This document shows, one piece after another, positions 7,680 through 17,660 of a DNA stretch of 64,000 bases; position 1 is the first letter of the stretch; each line of letters opens with the position of its first letter. The position numbers and the translations under genes are program-made. The DNA is from Ferranicluibacter rubi. GTDB taxonomy: Bacteria; Pseudomonadota; Alphaproteobacteria; Rhizobiales; Rhizobiaceae. Below the pieces are notes generated by a model that saw only the letters and a list, made by a program, of their open reading frames with translations, did not search any database and had not been told where the DNA came from. Location of the stretch: the NCBI RefSeq assembly GCF_011603255.1, contig NZ_JAANCM010000001.1, positions 124,001 through 188,000 of the forward strand, written 5' to 3'.

Positions 7680-9065
7680 CTACGCCGAGAGTTCTTTCAT
7701 CACCCGACGGAATCGATCCGATATCCGGTCGCGCGCATGATGGCGCCCTGACGTCACCTGCCGCTTGCCGGCGACCCAGACGCTGTCCGGCCGGGTGCCG
7801 TTGGCAAACAGCCAGGCATCGAGCACGGCATCGTGGCGCGCGCCGCTATCGGGCATCGACAGCGAAACGAAATCGGCCGGAGCACCCGCCACGAGCCCGA
7901 ACGGAGAGGCCGCACTGAGCGCGATGGCGCCGCCGGCCCCCGCAGCATCGAACAGGGCGCGTCCCGTCGATTGGCCGGCTGCCGCCATGACGTTGCGGGA
8001 GCGGTGCAGGAGGCGCTGGGAATATTCGAGCTGGCGCAGTTCGTCGGGCAGGCCGATCAGGACGTTGCTGTCCGAGCCGATGCCGAAGCGGCCACCGGCC
8101 GCACCGAAGACGGTGGCATTGAACGTGCCGTCGCCGAGATTGGCCTCGGTGATCGGGCAAAGGCCGGCAATCGCGCCGCTCTTCGCCATGCGCTTCGTCT
8201 CGTCATCGGTCATATGCGTCGCATGAATGAGGCACCAGCGCGGATCGAGCCCGACATGGTCGAGAAGCCATTCGACCGGGCGCGCACCGGACCAGGCAAT
8301 GCAGTCCTCCACCTCCTTCACCTGCTCGGCGACGTGGATATGGATTGGCCCCTCCCCGGCCATGTCAACGACCGCCGCGATCTCCTGCGGCGTTGCCGCA
8401 CGCAGGCTGTGCGGGGCGACGCCAACGCGCGACGCAGGCAGGCTGGCCACAGCTGCGCGGCATCCCTCCAGCAGGCGGGCGAAGCTGTCGAGCGTATTGA
8501 TGAAGCGTCGCTGGCCTTCGCTTGGCGCCGCACCGCCGAAGGTGGAATGGGCGTAGAACACCGGCAGAAGCGTCAGGCCGATCCCCGTTTCGGATGCGGC
8601 AGCAGTGATGCGCACGGCCATCTCGGCGATATCGGCATAGGGGCTGCCATCGATCGCGTGGTGCAGATAGTGAAACTCGCCGACGCGGGAGAAGCCCTGT
8701 TCGAGCATTTCCATATAAAGCTGGGCCGCGACCGCCTCCACCTGCTCGGGCGTCATCGTCAGGGCGAAGCGATACATGACGGTGCGCCAGCTCCAGAAGC
8801 TGTCGGCGCCGGGACCGCGCACTTCGGCCAGCCCCGCCATGCCGCGCTGGAAGGCGTGGCTGTGAAGGTTTGACATACCAGGGACGAGGACGGCGTGGCG
8901 CTCCTCGCCGGCAACCGGCTTGGCATCGGCCTCGACGGATACGATGCGACCGTCGGCAAGCGAGATCCGGATATTGTCATGCCAGCCGTCCGGCAGGAGG
9001 GCCGATGCCGCGAAGATCGTATCCGTCTTTCCCGTTACCTGTCCCGTCACTGCCTGGCTTTCCAT
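7680..9065 (-). CDS. hutF: Formimidoylglutamate deiminase HutF
   Basis: A 461-residue amidohydrolase that converts N-formimidoyl-L-glutamate to N-formyl-L-glutamate and ammonia, the fourth step of the five-step histidine degradation route. The metal-binding H-x-H is in NLHSHAFQRGMAG; further motifs are HIHVAEQ and LIHATHM, and GIGSDSN near the C-terminus supplies the metal-binding Asp. It is divergent from hutI with about 105 bp between them. Because HutG (deformylase) is also present, the locus encodes the formylglutamate branch rather than direct formimidoylglutamase. Confidence 0.95.
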   Translation of the reverse strand: MESQAVTGQVTGKTDTIFAASALLPDGWHDNIRISLADGRIVSVEADAKPVAGEERHAVLVPGMSNLHSHAFQRGMAGLAEVRGPGADSFWSWRTVMYRFALTMTPEQVEAVAAQLYMEMLEQGFSRVGEFHYLHHAIDGSPYADIAEMAVRITAAASETGIGLTLLPVFYAHSTFGGAAPSEGQRRFINTLDSFARLLEGCRAAVASLPASRVGVAPHSLRAATPQEIAAVVDMAGEGPIHIHVAEQVKEVEDCIAWSGARPVEWLLDHVGLDPRWCLIHATHMTDDETKRMAKSGAIAGLCPITEANLGDGTFNATVFGAAGGRFGIGSDSNVLIGLPDELRQLEYSQRLLHRSRNVMAAAGQSTGRALFDAAGAGGAIALSAASPFGLVAGAPADFVSLSMPDSGARHDAVLDAWLFANGTRPDSVWVAGKRQVTSGRHHARDRISDRFRRVMKELSA

Positions 9066-9110
9066 CGCTCTGCTCCCGATATTGGCCGCGCCGCAGCTTC
9101 AGAATGAGGC

Positions 9111-9138
9111 TTGCGCTCCGTTATCATTTGTATATACA
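9111..9138 (+). promoter_or_regulatory. hutI promoter with HutC-like operator
   Basis: The perfect palindrome TGTATATACA (9129-9138) matches the known type of site bound by the GntR-family repressor HutC, which is released by urocanate. A -35-like TTGCGC (9111-9116) and a -10 TATACA (9133-9138) have a 16-bp spacer and place the -10 inside the palindrome, so binding would block initiation. The implied transcription start supports the ATG at 9171 over the one at 9141. The hutF promoter also lies in this gap. Confidence 0.6.
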
Positions 9139-9170
9139 TAATGACGAGCGAAGGAAAGGCGGGAAAAGCA

Positions 9171-10421
9171 ATGTCTTCCATGAAGTCCCCATCGGCAGTG
9201 TTGGGCATCTCGGCCTGCGACACGCTCTGGCAAAATGCCCAGCTTGCCACGCTCGACCCCACCTTGCCCGGCCTTGGCCTCATCGAACAGGGTGCGATTG
9301 CCGTTTCGAAGGGCCGGATCGTCTATGCCGGGCCGGAAGCGGACCTTCCCTTTCCGCACGCTGCTGCCGGCTATGTCGTCGACTGCGGCGGGCGGCTGAT
9401 CACGCCGGGGCTGATCGATTGCCATACGCATCTGGTCCATGCCGGCGACCGGGCGAACGAATTCGAGATGCGGCTGGCCGGCGCAACGTACGAGGAGGTT
9501 GCGCGTGCCGGCGGTGGCATCGTTTCCTCCGTGCGGTCGCTGCGGGAGGCGAGCGAGGACGACCTCGTCGCGCAATCCCTGCCCCGCCTCGATGCGCTGA
9601 TGGCCGAGGGCGTGACGACCATCGAGATCAAGTCTGGCTATGGGCTGGACCTTGCCCATGAACGCAAGACGCTACGGGCTGCGCGCCGGCTCGGCGCTCT
9701 TCGCGACGTCACCGTGCGCACGACCTTTCTCGGCGCCCATGCCCTGCCGCCCGAGTTCAAGGGCGACAGCACGGGCTATATCGCCAAGGTTGCCGACGAG
9801 ATGCTGCCGGCGCTTGCTGCGGATGGCCTTGCCGATGCGGTGGATGGGTTCTGCGAGGGGATCGCTTTTTCGCCGGACGAGATGCGGCGCGTGTTCAATG
9901 CCGCGCAGGCCCATGGCCTGCCGGTCAAGCTGCACGCGGATCAGCTTTCCAACCTGCATGGCGCATCCCTTGCTGCCGAATATGGCGCGCTGTCGGCCGA
10001 TCATCTGGAATATACCGATGCGGCCGGGGCGCAGGCGATGGCGGCGAGCGGCACGGTGGCCGTCATCCTTCCCGGTGCCTTCTACTTCATCCGAGAAACA
10101 AAGAAGCCGCCGATCGATCTCTTCCGGCAGGCCGGCGTCGCGATGGCGATCGCCACCGACAACAATCCGGGCACATCGCCGTTGACCTCCCTGCTCCTGA
10201 CCATGAACATGGCCGCGACCCTGTTCGGCATGACCGTGACGGAGTGCATTGCCGGCGTGACACGCGAGGCGGCTCGGGCGCTGGGGCTCGTCGACGAGGT
10301 GGGAACGCTGGAAGTCGGCAAGCGGGCCGATCTCGCCATCTGGTCGGTAACCCGCCCCGCCGAACTCGTCTACCGCATGGGGTTCAACCCGCTCCATGCC
10401 CGCATTTACAACGGACACTGA
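9171..10421 (+). CDS. hutI: Imidazolonepropionase HutI
   Basis: A 416-residue amidohydrolase that opens the ring of 4-imidazolone-5-propionate to give N-formimidoylglutamate, step three of histidine degradation. The metal-binding HTH is in [14 protein letters not shown]; other family motifs are [16 protein letters not shown] and [10 protein letters not shown]. The ATG at 9171 is preferred because the operator and -10 region end at about 9138; an in-frame ATG at 9141 would fall at or before the likely transcription start. First gene of hutIHGUD. Confidence 0.95.
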   Translation: MSSMKSPSAVLGISACDTLWQNAQLATLDPTLPGLGLIEQGAIAVSKGRIVYAGPEADLPFPHAAAGYVVDCGGRLITPGLIDCHTHLVHAGDRANEFEMRLAGATYEEVARAGGGIVSSVRSLREASEDDLVAQSLPRLDALMAEGVTTIEIKSGYGLDLAHERKTLRAARRLGALRDVTVRTTFLGAHALPPEFKGDSTGYIAKVADEMLPALAADGLADAVDGFCEGIAFSPDEMRRVFNAAQAHGLPVKLHADQLSNLHGASLAAEYGALSADHLEYTDAAGAQAMAASGTVAVILPGAFYFIRETKKPPIDLFRQAGVAMAIATDNNPGTSPLTSLLLTMNMAATLFGMTVTECIAGVTREAARALGLVDEVGTLEVGKRADLAIWSVTRPAELVYRMGFNPLHARIYNGH

Positions 10422-10461
10422 TGGCGCGGGCCAAGCCCCGCCAGACCTTTAGGACTTCGCC

Positions 10462-11997
10462 ATGACGCTTGTTCTGCAGCCGGGCTCCGTGCCCCTTTCC
10501 ACCCTTGAAACGCTCTACTGGACCGGCGAGCCTGCCCGGCTCGATCCCTCCTTCGATGCAGGCATCGAGAAGGCTGCGGCGCGCATCGCCGAGATCGCCG
10601 GTGGCAACGCGCCCGTCTACGGCATCAATACGGGCTTCGGGAAACTGGCGAGCATCCGCATCGATGCCGCCGATGTCGCCACACTTCAGCGCAACCTCAT
10701 CCTATCGCATTGCTGCGGCGTCGGCGAACCGCTGGCCGACAACATCGTCCGGCTGATCATGGCGCTGAAGCTCGTCTCGCTCGGTCGCGGTGCCTCCGGC
10801 GTGCGGCTGGCGCTGGTACGGCTGATCGAGGCCATGCTGGAAAAGGGCGTCATTCCCGTCATTCCGGAAAAAGGCTCCGTCGGCGCATCCGGCGATCTCG
10901 CGCCGCTCGCCCACATGGCGGCGGTGATGATGGGCGAAGGCGAGGCCGTCTTCGAGGGCGCACGGCTCGACGGGCGCACCGCGCTGGAGCGGGCCGGGCT
11001 TGCTCCCGTGGTTCTCGCGGCCAAGGAAGGTCTGGCGCTGATCAACGGCACGCAGGTTTCGACAGCGCTGGCGCTGGCCGGCCTCTTCCGGGCGCATCGC
11101 GCCGCGCAATCGGCACTGATCACCGGCGCGCTTTCGACCGATGCGGCCATGGGCTCTTCGGCACCGTTCCATCCCGATATCCATACGCTGCGGGGCCATC
11201 GGGGCCAGATCGATGCGGCGGCGGCACTTCGCGGCCTGCTTGCGGGCTCGGTGATCCGCGAAAGCCATATCGAGGGCGACGAGCGGGTGCAGGACCCCTA
11301 TTGCATCCGCTGCCAGCCCCAGGTGGACGGCGCCTGCCTCGACCTGTTGCGCTCCGTCGCCCGCACGCTGGAGATCGAAGCCAATGCGGTGACGGACAAT
11401 CCGCTCGTGCTCTCCGACAACTCCGTCGTCTCCGGCGGCAATTTCCATGCCGAGCCCGTGGCGTTTGCCGCCGACCAGATCGCTCTTGCGGTCTGCGAGA
11501 TCGGGGCCATTGCCCAGCGGCGCATCGCGCTTCTGGTCGATCCCGCCCTCTCCTACGGCCTGCCGGCCTTCCTCGCGAAAACGCCGGGGCTGAACTCCGG
11601 CCTGATGATCGCCGAGGTGACGTCGGCCGCGCTGATGAGCGAGAACAAGCAGATGTCGCACCCGGCCTCCGTCGATTCGACGCCCACCTCCGCCAATCAG
11701 GAGGACCACGTGTCCATGGCCTGCCACGGCGCGCGGCGGCTCTTACAAATGACGGACAATCTCTTCTCCATCATCGGCATCGAGGCGCTGACGGCGGCGC
11801 AAGGCATCGATTTCCGTGCTCCGCTGGTGTCGAGCCCGGAGCTGTCCAACGTTATCGCCGCCATCCGCACCGTCGTGGCGACGCTCGAAACCGACCGCTA
11901 CATGGCGACAGACCTCAAGGCCGCGCGCGACATCGTGGCCGATGGCCGGTTGAACGCTGCGGTATCCCACGGCATCCTGCCGGTTCTGGAGGCCTGA
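10462..11997 (+). CDS. hutH: Histidine ammonia-lyase HutH
   Basis: A 511-residue lyase that removes ammonia from L-histidine to give trans-urocanate, the first step of the pathway and the source of the HutC inducer. The self-cyclising Ala-Ser-Gly that forms the MIO electrophile is A142-S143-G144 within [15 protein letters not shown]. The catalytic loop YGINTGFG and the MSHPASVDS segment are also present. Full length for the family. The stop is followed one base later by the hutG start, so the two are translationally close. Confidence 0.97.
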   Translation: MTLVLQPGSVPLSTLETLYWTGEPARLDPSFDAGIEKAAARIAEIAGGNAPVYGINTGFGKLASIRIDAADVATLQRNLILSHCCGVGEPLADNIVRLIMALKLVSLGRGASGVRLALVRLIEAMLEKGVIPVIPEKGSVGASGDLAPLAHMAAVMMGEGEAVFEGARLDGRTALERAGLAPVVLAAKEGLALINGTQVSTALALAGLFRAHRAAQSALITGALSTDAAMGSSAPFHPDIHTLRGHRGQIDAAAALRGLLAGSVIRESHIEGDERVQDPYCIRCQPQVDGACLDLLRSVARTLEIEANAVTDNPLVLSDNSVVSGGNFHAEPVAFAADQIALAVCEIGAIAQRRIALLVDPALSYGLPAFLAKTPGLNSGLMIAEVTSAALMSENKQMSHPASVDSTPTSANQEDHVSMACHGARRLLQMTDNLFSIIGIEALTAAQGIDFRAPLVSSPELSNVIAAIRTVVATLETDRYMATDLKAARDIVADGRLNAAVSHGILPVLEA

Positions 11998-11998
11998 C

Positions 11999-12802
11999 AT
12001 GTCCGTTTTCGAGATCACACGGGGCAACTCGCCGGTCATCCTCGCCTTCCCCCACACGGGGACGGACGTACCTTCCGACATTGCCGCCCGGTTGAACGAC
12101 AATGGCCGTATCCTTGCCGACACCGACTGGCACATCCACACGCTCTATGACGGGCTGCTGGCGGAGGTGACAACCGTGCGCGCCACCTTCCATCGCTACG
12201 TGATCGACGCCAATCGCGATCCGGAGGGCGGGAGCCTCTATCCCGGGCAGAACACCACGGGGCTTGTGCCGGAGACCGATTTCGACGGCGTACCGATCTG
12301 GAGGCAAGGTGCTGCGCCGACGGCCGAGGACATTTCGGCACGTCTGCACACCTTCCACCAGCCCTATCATGCGGCCCTTGCCGCCGAGATCGCGCGGGTG
12401 AAGGCGCTGCATGGCGTGGCCATTCTCTATGATTGCCACTCGATCCGCTCGCATATTCCCTTCCTGTTCGAAGGAAAGCTGCCGGACTTCAACATCGGCA
12501 CGGACAATGGCCGGACCTGCGCGCCGGAGATCGAGGCGGCTGCCGTTACCGTCTCCGCCGCTGCCGCCGGCTATGACAGCGTGCTCAACGGCCGCTTCAA
12601 GGGCGGCTGGACGACGCGGCATTACGGACGACCCAGCGAGGGCGTCCACGTCATCCAGATGGAGCTGGCGCAATCCACGCATCTGGCCACCGAAGCACCG
12701 CCCTTCGCCTATGATCCTGCCAAGGCCGAGCCGCTTCGCCGCCATCTCAAGGACATTCTGGAGCGCATCGCGACGATCGCGCCTACGCTCGCACACTCAT
12801 AA
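11999..12802 (+). CDS. hutG: N-formylglutamate deformylase HutG
   Basis: A 267-residue zinc-dependent N-formylglutamate amidohydrolase that releases formate and L-glutamate, the last step of the pathway. It opens with the family motif LAFPHTGTDVP and has the conserved DTDWHIHTLYD, VIDANRDPEG and YDCHSIRS segments; the His/Asp/Glu residues in these bind metal and substrate. It pairs functionally with hutF on the other strand. Start ATG, one base after hutH. Confidence 0.93.
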   Translation: MSVFEITRGNSPVILAFPHTGTDVPSDIAARLNDNGRILADTDWHIHTLYDGLLAEVTTVRATFHRYVIDANRDPEGGSLYPGQNTTGLVPETDFDGVPIWRQGAAPTAEDISARLHTFHQPYHAALAAEIARVKALHGVAILYDCHSIRSHIPFLFEGKLPDFNIGTDNGRTCAPEIEAAAVTVSAAAAGYDSVLNGRFKGGWTTRHYGRPSEGVHVIQMELAQSTHLATEAPPFAYDPAKAEPLRRHLKDILERIATIAPTLAHS

Positions 12803-12814
12803 AAGGGGAAACCG

Positions 12815-14488
12815 ATGACCAACCCGCGCCACAATATCCGCGACGTCCGCGCTGCCCGCGGCACCGAGCTGACCGCGAAATCCTGGATGACCGAAGCGCC
12901 GCTGCGGATGCTGATGAACAATCTCGACCCCGAGGTCGCCGAGAACCCGCACGAGTTGGTCGTTTATGGCGGCATCGGCCGGGCGGCGCGCACCTGGGCG
13001 GATTTCGACAAGATCGTTGCATCGCTGCGGGACCTCGAGGAAGACGAGACGCTGATGGTGCAGTCCGGCAAGCCGGTCGGCATTTTCCGCACCCACAAGG
13101 ATGCGCCGCGCGTGCTGATCGCCAATTCCAACCTCGTTCCGCATTGGGCGACGTGGGATCACTTCAACGAGCTCGATAAGAAAGGACTGGCCATGTACGG
13201 CCAGATGACCGCGGGCTCGTGGATCTATATCGGCAGCCAGGGCATCGTGCAGGGCACCTACGAGACCTTCGTGGAAGCCGGGCGCCAGCATTACGACGGC
13301 AATCTCACCGGACGCTGGGTGCTGACCGGCGGGCTCGGCGGCATGGGCGGCGCGCAGCCGCTGGCCGCCGTCATGGCCGGCGCCTGCTGCCTTGCGGTCG
13401 AGTGCAACCCCGACAGCATCGATTTCCGCATCCGCACCCGCTATGTCGATGCGCGCGCCGACACGCTGGACGAGGCGATGGAGATGATCGAACGCTGGAC
13501 GGCCGCCGGCGAGGCGAAATCCGTCGGCCTGCTCGGCAATGCCGCCGACATCTTCCCCGAAATGGTCCGCCGCGGCATCCGGCCGGACATGGTCACCGAC
13601 CAGACGTCGGCCCACGATCCGATCAACGGCTACCTGCCCAAGGGCTGGACGATGGCCGAATGGCGCCAGAAGCGCGAGAGCGATCCGAAGGCCGTGGAAA
13701 AGGCTGCCCGCGCCTCGATGCGCGACCATGTGGAGGCCATGCTCGCCTTCCAGCAGGCCGGCATTCCGACCTTCGACTACGGCAACAATATCCGGCAGGT
13801 CGCCAAGGACGAGGGGCTCGAGAACGCCTTCGACTTCCCAGGCTTTGTGCCGGCCTATATCCGCCCGCTGTTCTGCCGCGGCATCGGCCCGTTCCGCTGG
13901 GCGGCCCTGTCCGGCGATCCGGAGGACATCCGCAAGACCGACGCTAAGGTGAAGGAGCTGCTGCCCGACAACAAGCACCTGCACAACTGGCTGGACATGG
14001 CCGCCGAGCGCATCGCCTTCCAGGGCCTGCCGGCGCGTATCTGCTGGGTGGGCCTGGGCGATCGCCATCGGCTGGGCCTTGCCTTCAACGAGATGGTGCG
14101 CACCGGCGAACTCGCAGCACCGATCGTGATTGGCCGCGACCATCTCGATAGCGGCTCCGTCGCCTCGCCGAACCGGGAGACCGAAGCCATGAAGGACGGC
14201 TCCGATGCCGTGTCGGACTGGCCGCTCCTCAATGCGCTGCTCAACACCGCCTCGGGCGCGACCTGGGTGTCGCTGCATCACGGCGGCGGCGTTGGCATGG
14301 GCTTTTCCCAGCATTCGGGCGTCGTCATCTGCTGCGACGGCTCCGAGGATGCCGACCGTCGCATCGAACGCGTGTTGTGGAACGACCCGGCCACCGGCGT
14401 CATGCGCCATGCGGATGCCGGCTACGACATCGCGCTCGATTGCGCCCGCGACAAGGGCCTGCGCCTGCCGGGCATTCTCGGCAACTGA
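12815..14488 (+). CDS. hutU: Urocanate hydratase HutU
   Basis: A 557-residue NAD+-dependent hydratase converting urocanate to 4-imidazolone-5-propionate, step two. Recognisable segments are [40 protein letters not shown] (nucleotide binding), CNPDSIDFR and [16 protein letters not shown]. The length equals the family's usual 555-560. Its start is 12 bp after hutG with an AAAAGGGG ribosome site. Confidence 0.97.
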   Translation: MTNPRHNIRDVRAARGTELTAKSWMTEAPLRMLMNNLDPEVAENPHELVVYGGIGRAARTWADFDKIVASLRDLEEDETLMVQSGKPVGIFRTHKDAPRVLIANSNLVPHWATWDHFNELDKKGLAMYGQMTAGSWIYIGSQGIVQGTYETFVEAGRQHYDGNLTGRWVLTGGLGGMGGAQPLAAVMAGACCLAVECNPDSIDFRIRTRYVDARADTLDEAMEMIERWTAAGEAKSVGLLGNAADIFPEMVRRGIRPDMVTDQTSAHDPINGYLPKGWTMAEWRQKRESDPKAVEKAARASMRDHVEAMLAFQQAGIPTFDYGNNIRQVAKDEGLENAFDFPGFVPAYIRPLFCRGIGPFRWAALSGDPEDIRKTDAKVKELLPDNKHLHNWLDMAAERIAFQGLPARICWVGLGDRHRLGLAFNEMVRTGELAAPIVIGRDHLDSGSVASPNRETEAMKDGSDAVSDWPLLNALLNTASGATWVSLHHGGGVGMGFSQHSGVVICCDGSEDADRRIERVLWNDPATGVMRHADAGYDIALDCARDKGLRLPGILGN

Positions 14489-14494
14489 TCGCAC

Positions 14495-14522
14495 GAACGG
14501 CAGGCGTCCGCGCCTGCCGTTC
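14495..14522 (+). terminator. Hairpin between hutU and hutD
   Basis: A perfect 12-bp stem (14495-14506 with 14511-14522) and a 4-base loop right after hutU. It has no strong T run but is followed by a pyrimidine-rich tract, so it probably reduces rather than abolishes read-through into hutD. Confidence 0.6.
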
Positions 14523-14552
14523 GCTCTCGGCTCTTTCCTCCGGAGACACCCC

Positions 14553-15107
14553 ATGACGGTCTTTCGCAACAGCGACCACCGCCGCATGCCGTGGAAGAAC
14601 GGCGGCGGCGAGACGGTGGAGATCGCCGTCTTTCCGGCAGACGCCTCCATGGAGACGTTCGGTTGGCGGATCAGCATGGCCTCGGTGGCGACGGACGGCC
14701 CGTTTTCGGTCTTTCCGGGCGTGGACCGGACGCTGTCGATCCTCGACGGTCACGGCATGGTGCTGGACATATCAGGCCGGGCGCCGGTGACGCTGACGGC
14801 GCGCGATGCGCCTCATGCGTTTCCTGCGGATGCCGCGACGGAGGCGACGCTCGTCGATGGTGCCATCACCGATCTCAACGTAATGACCCGCCGTGGGGCC
14901 TTCGTGCATGCCGTCGAGCGGCGCGTGATCGACGGGGCGACGGCGGTGCAGAGGCATGGCGGGACGCAGATGCTGCTGTCACTCGGCCATCTCAGCGTGG
15001 GTCCGGTGCGGCTCGGCCGTCTCGACGCGATGCTGCTCGATAGCGACGTCGCTCTTACGGCCGACGAGCCGGTGACCGTCTATCTCATCCGGATCGATGC
15101 GGTTTAA
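14553..15107 (+). CDS. HutD-family protein (cupin-fold, histidine utilisation accessory)
   Basis: 184 residues. It starts MTVFRNSDHRRMPWKNGGGETVEIAVFP, which fits the HutD family (WKNGGG and FGWRIS motifs). HutD is a small beta-barrel protein found in hut operons and thought to buffer pathway intermediates such as formylglutamate rather than catalyse a step. It is last in the hutIHGUD series, 64 bp after hutU and behind a hairpin. The ATG at 14553 follows a GGAG ribosome site by a normal distance. Confidence 0.88.
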   Translation: MTVFRNSDHRRMPWKNGGGETVEIAVFPADASMETFGWRISMASVATDGPFSVFPGVDRTLSILDGHGMVLDISGRAPVTLTARDAPHAFPADAATEATLVDGAITDLNVMTRRGAFVHAVERRVIDGATAVQRHGGTQMLLSLGHLSVGPVRLGRLDAMLLDSDVALTADEPVTVYLIRIDAV

Positions 15108-15130
15108 CCGCCAGTCCCCCGCGCCCTCCG

Positions 15131-15157
15131 GCTTTGAGCGCCAAGCTCAAAGCGTCG
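15131..15157 (+). terminator. Terminator at the end of the hut operon
   Basis: A 9-bp perfect stem (15131-15139 with 15145-15153) and 5-base loop followed by GTCGGGTTTT. It overlaps the 3' end of the convergent flavoenzyme gene. Confidence 0.5.
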
Positions 15158-16331
15158 GGTTTTCAAGATCCGCGCTCGCGCCTTTCGCGGCGATGAAACG
15201 GTCCATTGCGGCAAAGGAGAAGGCGTCGATCGGCAGCTGCGTGCCACCATCGAGGGCGAGGTCCGCCAAGATTTCACCGACCACGCTCGTGAACTTGAAG
15301 CCGTGCCCGGAACAGGGCGAGGCGACGACGATGCGCGGGTCGGACGGCAGGAGGTCGATCAGGAAATCCTCGCTCGGCAGCATGGTGTAACGACAGGTCG
15401 TCGCGCGCACGCGTCTGCCAGCGGCCGTCGGCAGGCGGTGGCGGACGAAGGCGTCGAGCAGATCCGTATCGCGCTCATTGACCGGCGGATTGGGCGCATG
15501 CGGGTCGATCGGCTCCATGAAATGCGCGTGACGCCCGACCTTGATGCCATCGACGCCAATGGCCGGGAAACCGAAATACGAACCGTTATCCCCCTCGTCG
15601 CGGATGAAAGCGGGCATGCGCTGCGGCGTGGTGATGAAGCCATCCTTCGGCTGGTACCACGCGACCACTTGCTTGATGGGCACGGCCTTGCCGGCGAGAT
15701 CCGGCACGAGGTCGGTGATCCAGGATCCCGTGGCGACGATGACCTTGCCAGCGCTATAGCGGCCGGTGACGGTTTCGATCGAGATACCATCGGCCTCCGG
15801 GTGGATGGCGGTGACCTTTTCCCCGAAATGCAGGGCCGCACCATCGGTCGCGGCGAGCTTCACGTAGCCCATGACGGCCGCTTCCGGCCGGAGGTATCCA
15901 CCTTGCGGGTCGAGCACGGCGATCTCGTTGTCATCGATTGCGAAGGCGGGATGGCGGGCGCGCAGGGCCTTCGCATCGATCGTCTCCGACGCCAGCCCGT
16001 GCATCTCACTGCTCTTGCGGGTGCCGCTGACAATCTTGCTGTCCGGCAAGCCGATCTGCAGCACGCCGGTAATGGTGAGAATGTCCTCGCGCAGCCGGCT
16101 TTCCATCGCCCGCCAGTTGGCATAGGCGCGCTGCAGCAGCGGCACGTAGGACGGATCCTCGAAGTAGCCGAGGCGGATGAGGCGGCTGTCGCCATGGGAG
16201 GAGCCGAGCCCGTGGGCGGGATAATAGGCATCGAACCCGATCACCGAAACGCCGCGCGCGGCAAGATGGGCTGCCGCTGCGCTGCCCATGGCACCGAGAC
16301 CGATAATAGCGACATCGAAGCGGGCGGTCAT
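15147..16331 (-). CDS. FAD-dependent oxidase, SolA / monomeric sarcosine oxidase family
   Basis: A 394-residue DAO-type flavoprotein. It has an N-terminal Rossmann motif (VAIIGLGAMGSAAAAHLA) followed by GSSHGDSRLIRLGYFEDP, typical of the N-methyl-L-tryptophan oxidase / monomeric sarcosine oxidase group. The cysteine that binds FAD covalently in this group corresponds to the Cys in ATTCRYTMLPSEDF, and CSGHGFKFTSVVGE closes the flavin site. The reaction would be oxidative demethylation of a secondary N-methyl amine, giving formaldehyde and peroxide. The substrate is not decidable. It converges on the hut operon, with no evident link. Confidence 0.85.
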   Translation of the reverse strand: MTARFDVAIIGLGAMGSAAAAHLAARGVSVIGFDAYYPAHGLGSSHGDSRLIRLGYFEDPSYVPLLQRAYANWRAMESRLREDILTITGVLQIGLPDSKIVSGTRKSSEMHGLASETIDAKALRARHPAFAIDDNEIAVLDPQGGYLRPEAAVMGYVKLAATDGAALHFGEKVTAIHPEADGISIETVTGRYSAGKVIVATGSWITDLVPDLAGKAVPIKQVVAWYQPKDGFITTPQRMPAFIRDEGDNGSYFGFPAIGVDGIKVGRHAHFMEPIDPHAPNPPVNERDTDLLDAFVRHRLPTAAGRRVRATTCRYTMLPSEDFLIDLLPSDPRIVVASPCSGHGFKFTSVVGEILADLALDGGTQLPIDAFSFAAMDRFIAAKGASADLENPTL

Positions 16332-16427
16332 GAGGCATCCTTCTCGTGGTCGGGGCCGTCTACCAGGCCTCCAGACAGGGATAAACCATATCGCGCCGCA
16401 CCGCGCGAGAGAGAAATGGCCGGGCGC

Positions 16428-17660
16428 CTACCCAGCCTGCCCGCGAACCGCCGGACCTTCGGAACCCGGGGCGTCGATGACCGGGATCTCCGGCATCGCG
16501 GCTTGCGAGAAGGATGCGAAGTCGAAGGCCGGCAGGGGGCCCGAGGTCATGAGGGTGAAATCGAACGAGGATTTCCGGTCCGGGCCCAGCACATATTGCC
16601 GGTGCACGCGCAGGAAATCGAGCTTGATGCGCTTGTAGCGCTCCGCGGACAGAATGTGCTTCAGCCGGATCGTCACGATGCGCGCCGGCGGTGCGTCCCC
16701 ATGGCCGCACAGCGCCACCACGGGCGCCTTATAGAAATGGATGGAGTCCGTCAGGCACTGGACTTCCAGCCAGTCGATCCCGCTCGCGCGCGCCAGAAGC
16801 CCGACGCGGGCGCGCAGGCGGGTGGCGGGTCGCAGCAGCGCGCATTGCAGGATGGCCCCGCCCAGCGTGACGAACACGATGCGGCGGCCCTGCATCAGCT
16901 CCGGCTCCCGCTCCAAGAGCGCGCCGATGACATGGGCGGCGATGGTGGAGCCCATGCTGTGGGACGTCACAAGCACCTCATCGCAGCCGGTGTCCCGGGC
17001 TTCAACGAGAACCTTGCGGGCGGCGTCGATCGCCGCCTCCAGCCAGAGATCGACCTCCGGCCGATCGAGCGCGGCCATGGCGACGGCGAGTTCCCAATCG
17101 GCAAAGAGATGCAGGGTATGGAGGCGTTCGGCCTGCGGTATCAGCACGAACCGGAAGAGCGCAACAGCGGCCGGCGTGCTCCAGAGGAGGTTCCAGGCGG
17201 GCAGCCCGAGGAGAAGGGGCGCGAGCGCAAAGCCGATCGAGGCGAGAAACGCGAGCGCGACCAGCAGGAACGGGAAGATGAAGAAGAGGCCGAAGCGCCA
17301 GGCATGACGGAAATAGCCGGTCAGCCCGCCGTGGCGAACGACCTGCACGGCGCTCGCATATCCGGCCATGAGACGGCGGTGAAGCGGCTTGTCCGTGAGC
17401 AGCGCCACCAGTCGGTGATGGTCGAAGATGTGGATGCGGCTTTCCGTGTGGTGGCCCTGGCCGGTGGCCGTGACATCGAAGCAGGGAACCTCCGTGGTCT
17501 CCACCAGCGGACCGACATGGAAGTAGAGGCCCCAGACATGCGTGCTCTGCACGGCCGCGCGCGCAAAACGCGCCAGATGCGCATGGGCATCCAGAGGCTC
17601 GAAGCCCGGAAAATGCAGGACGATCCGCTTGCGGACGGTAGACGTGTTGCCATCTGTCAT
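16428..17660 (-). CDS. Membrane-attached alpha/beta-hydrolase-like protein of unknown function
   Basis: A 410-residue protein. Residues about 122-152 and the following stretch form one or two hydrophobic helices (FGLFFIFPFLLVALAFLAS). The segment EVLVTSHSMGSTIAAHVIG (S235 in SHSMG) is a nucleophile elbow in which the usual first Gly is Ser. The context looks like a lipase/serine esterase fold, but I do not recognise the exact family. The ATG at 17660 was chosen because MTDGNTSTVRKRIVLHFPGFE starts directly before the first conserved-looking strand; upstream in-frame codons are low-quality. It follows no obvious operon partner. Confidence 0.7.
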   Translation of the reverse strand: MTDGNTSTVRKRIVLHFPGFEPLDAHAHLARFARAAVQSTHVWGLYFHVGPLVETTEVPCFDVTATGQGHHTESRIHIFDHHRLVALLTDKPLHRRLMAGYASAVQVVRHGGLTGYFRHAWRFGLFFIFPFLLVALAFLASIGFALAPLLLGLPAWNLLWSTPAAVALFRFVLIPQAERLHTLHLFADWELAVAMAALDRPEVDLWLEAAIDAARKVLVEARDTGCDEVLVTSHSMGSTIAAHVIGALLEREPELMQGRRIVFVTLGGAILQCALLRPATRLRARVGLLARASGIDWLEVQCLTDSIHFYKAPVVALCGHGDAPPARIVTIRLKHILSAERYKRIKLDFLRVHRQYVLGPDRKSSFDFTLMTSGPLPAFDFASFSQAAMPEIPVIDAPGSEGPAVRGQAG

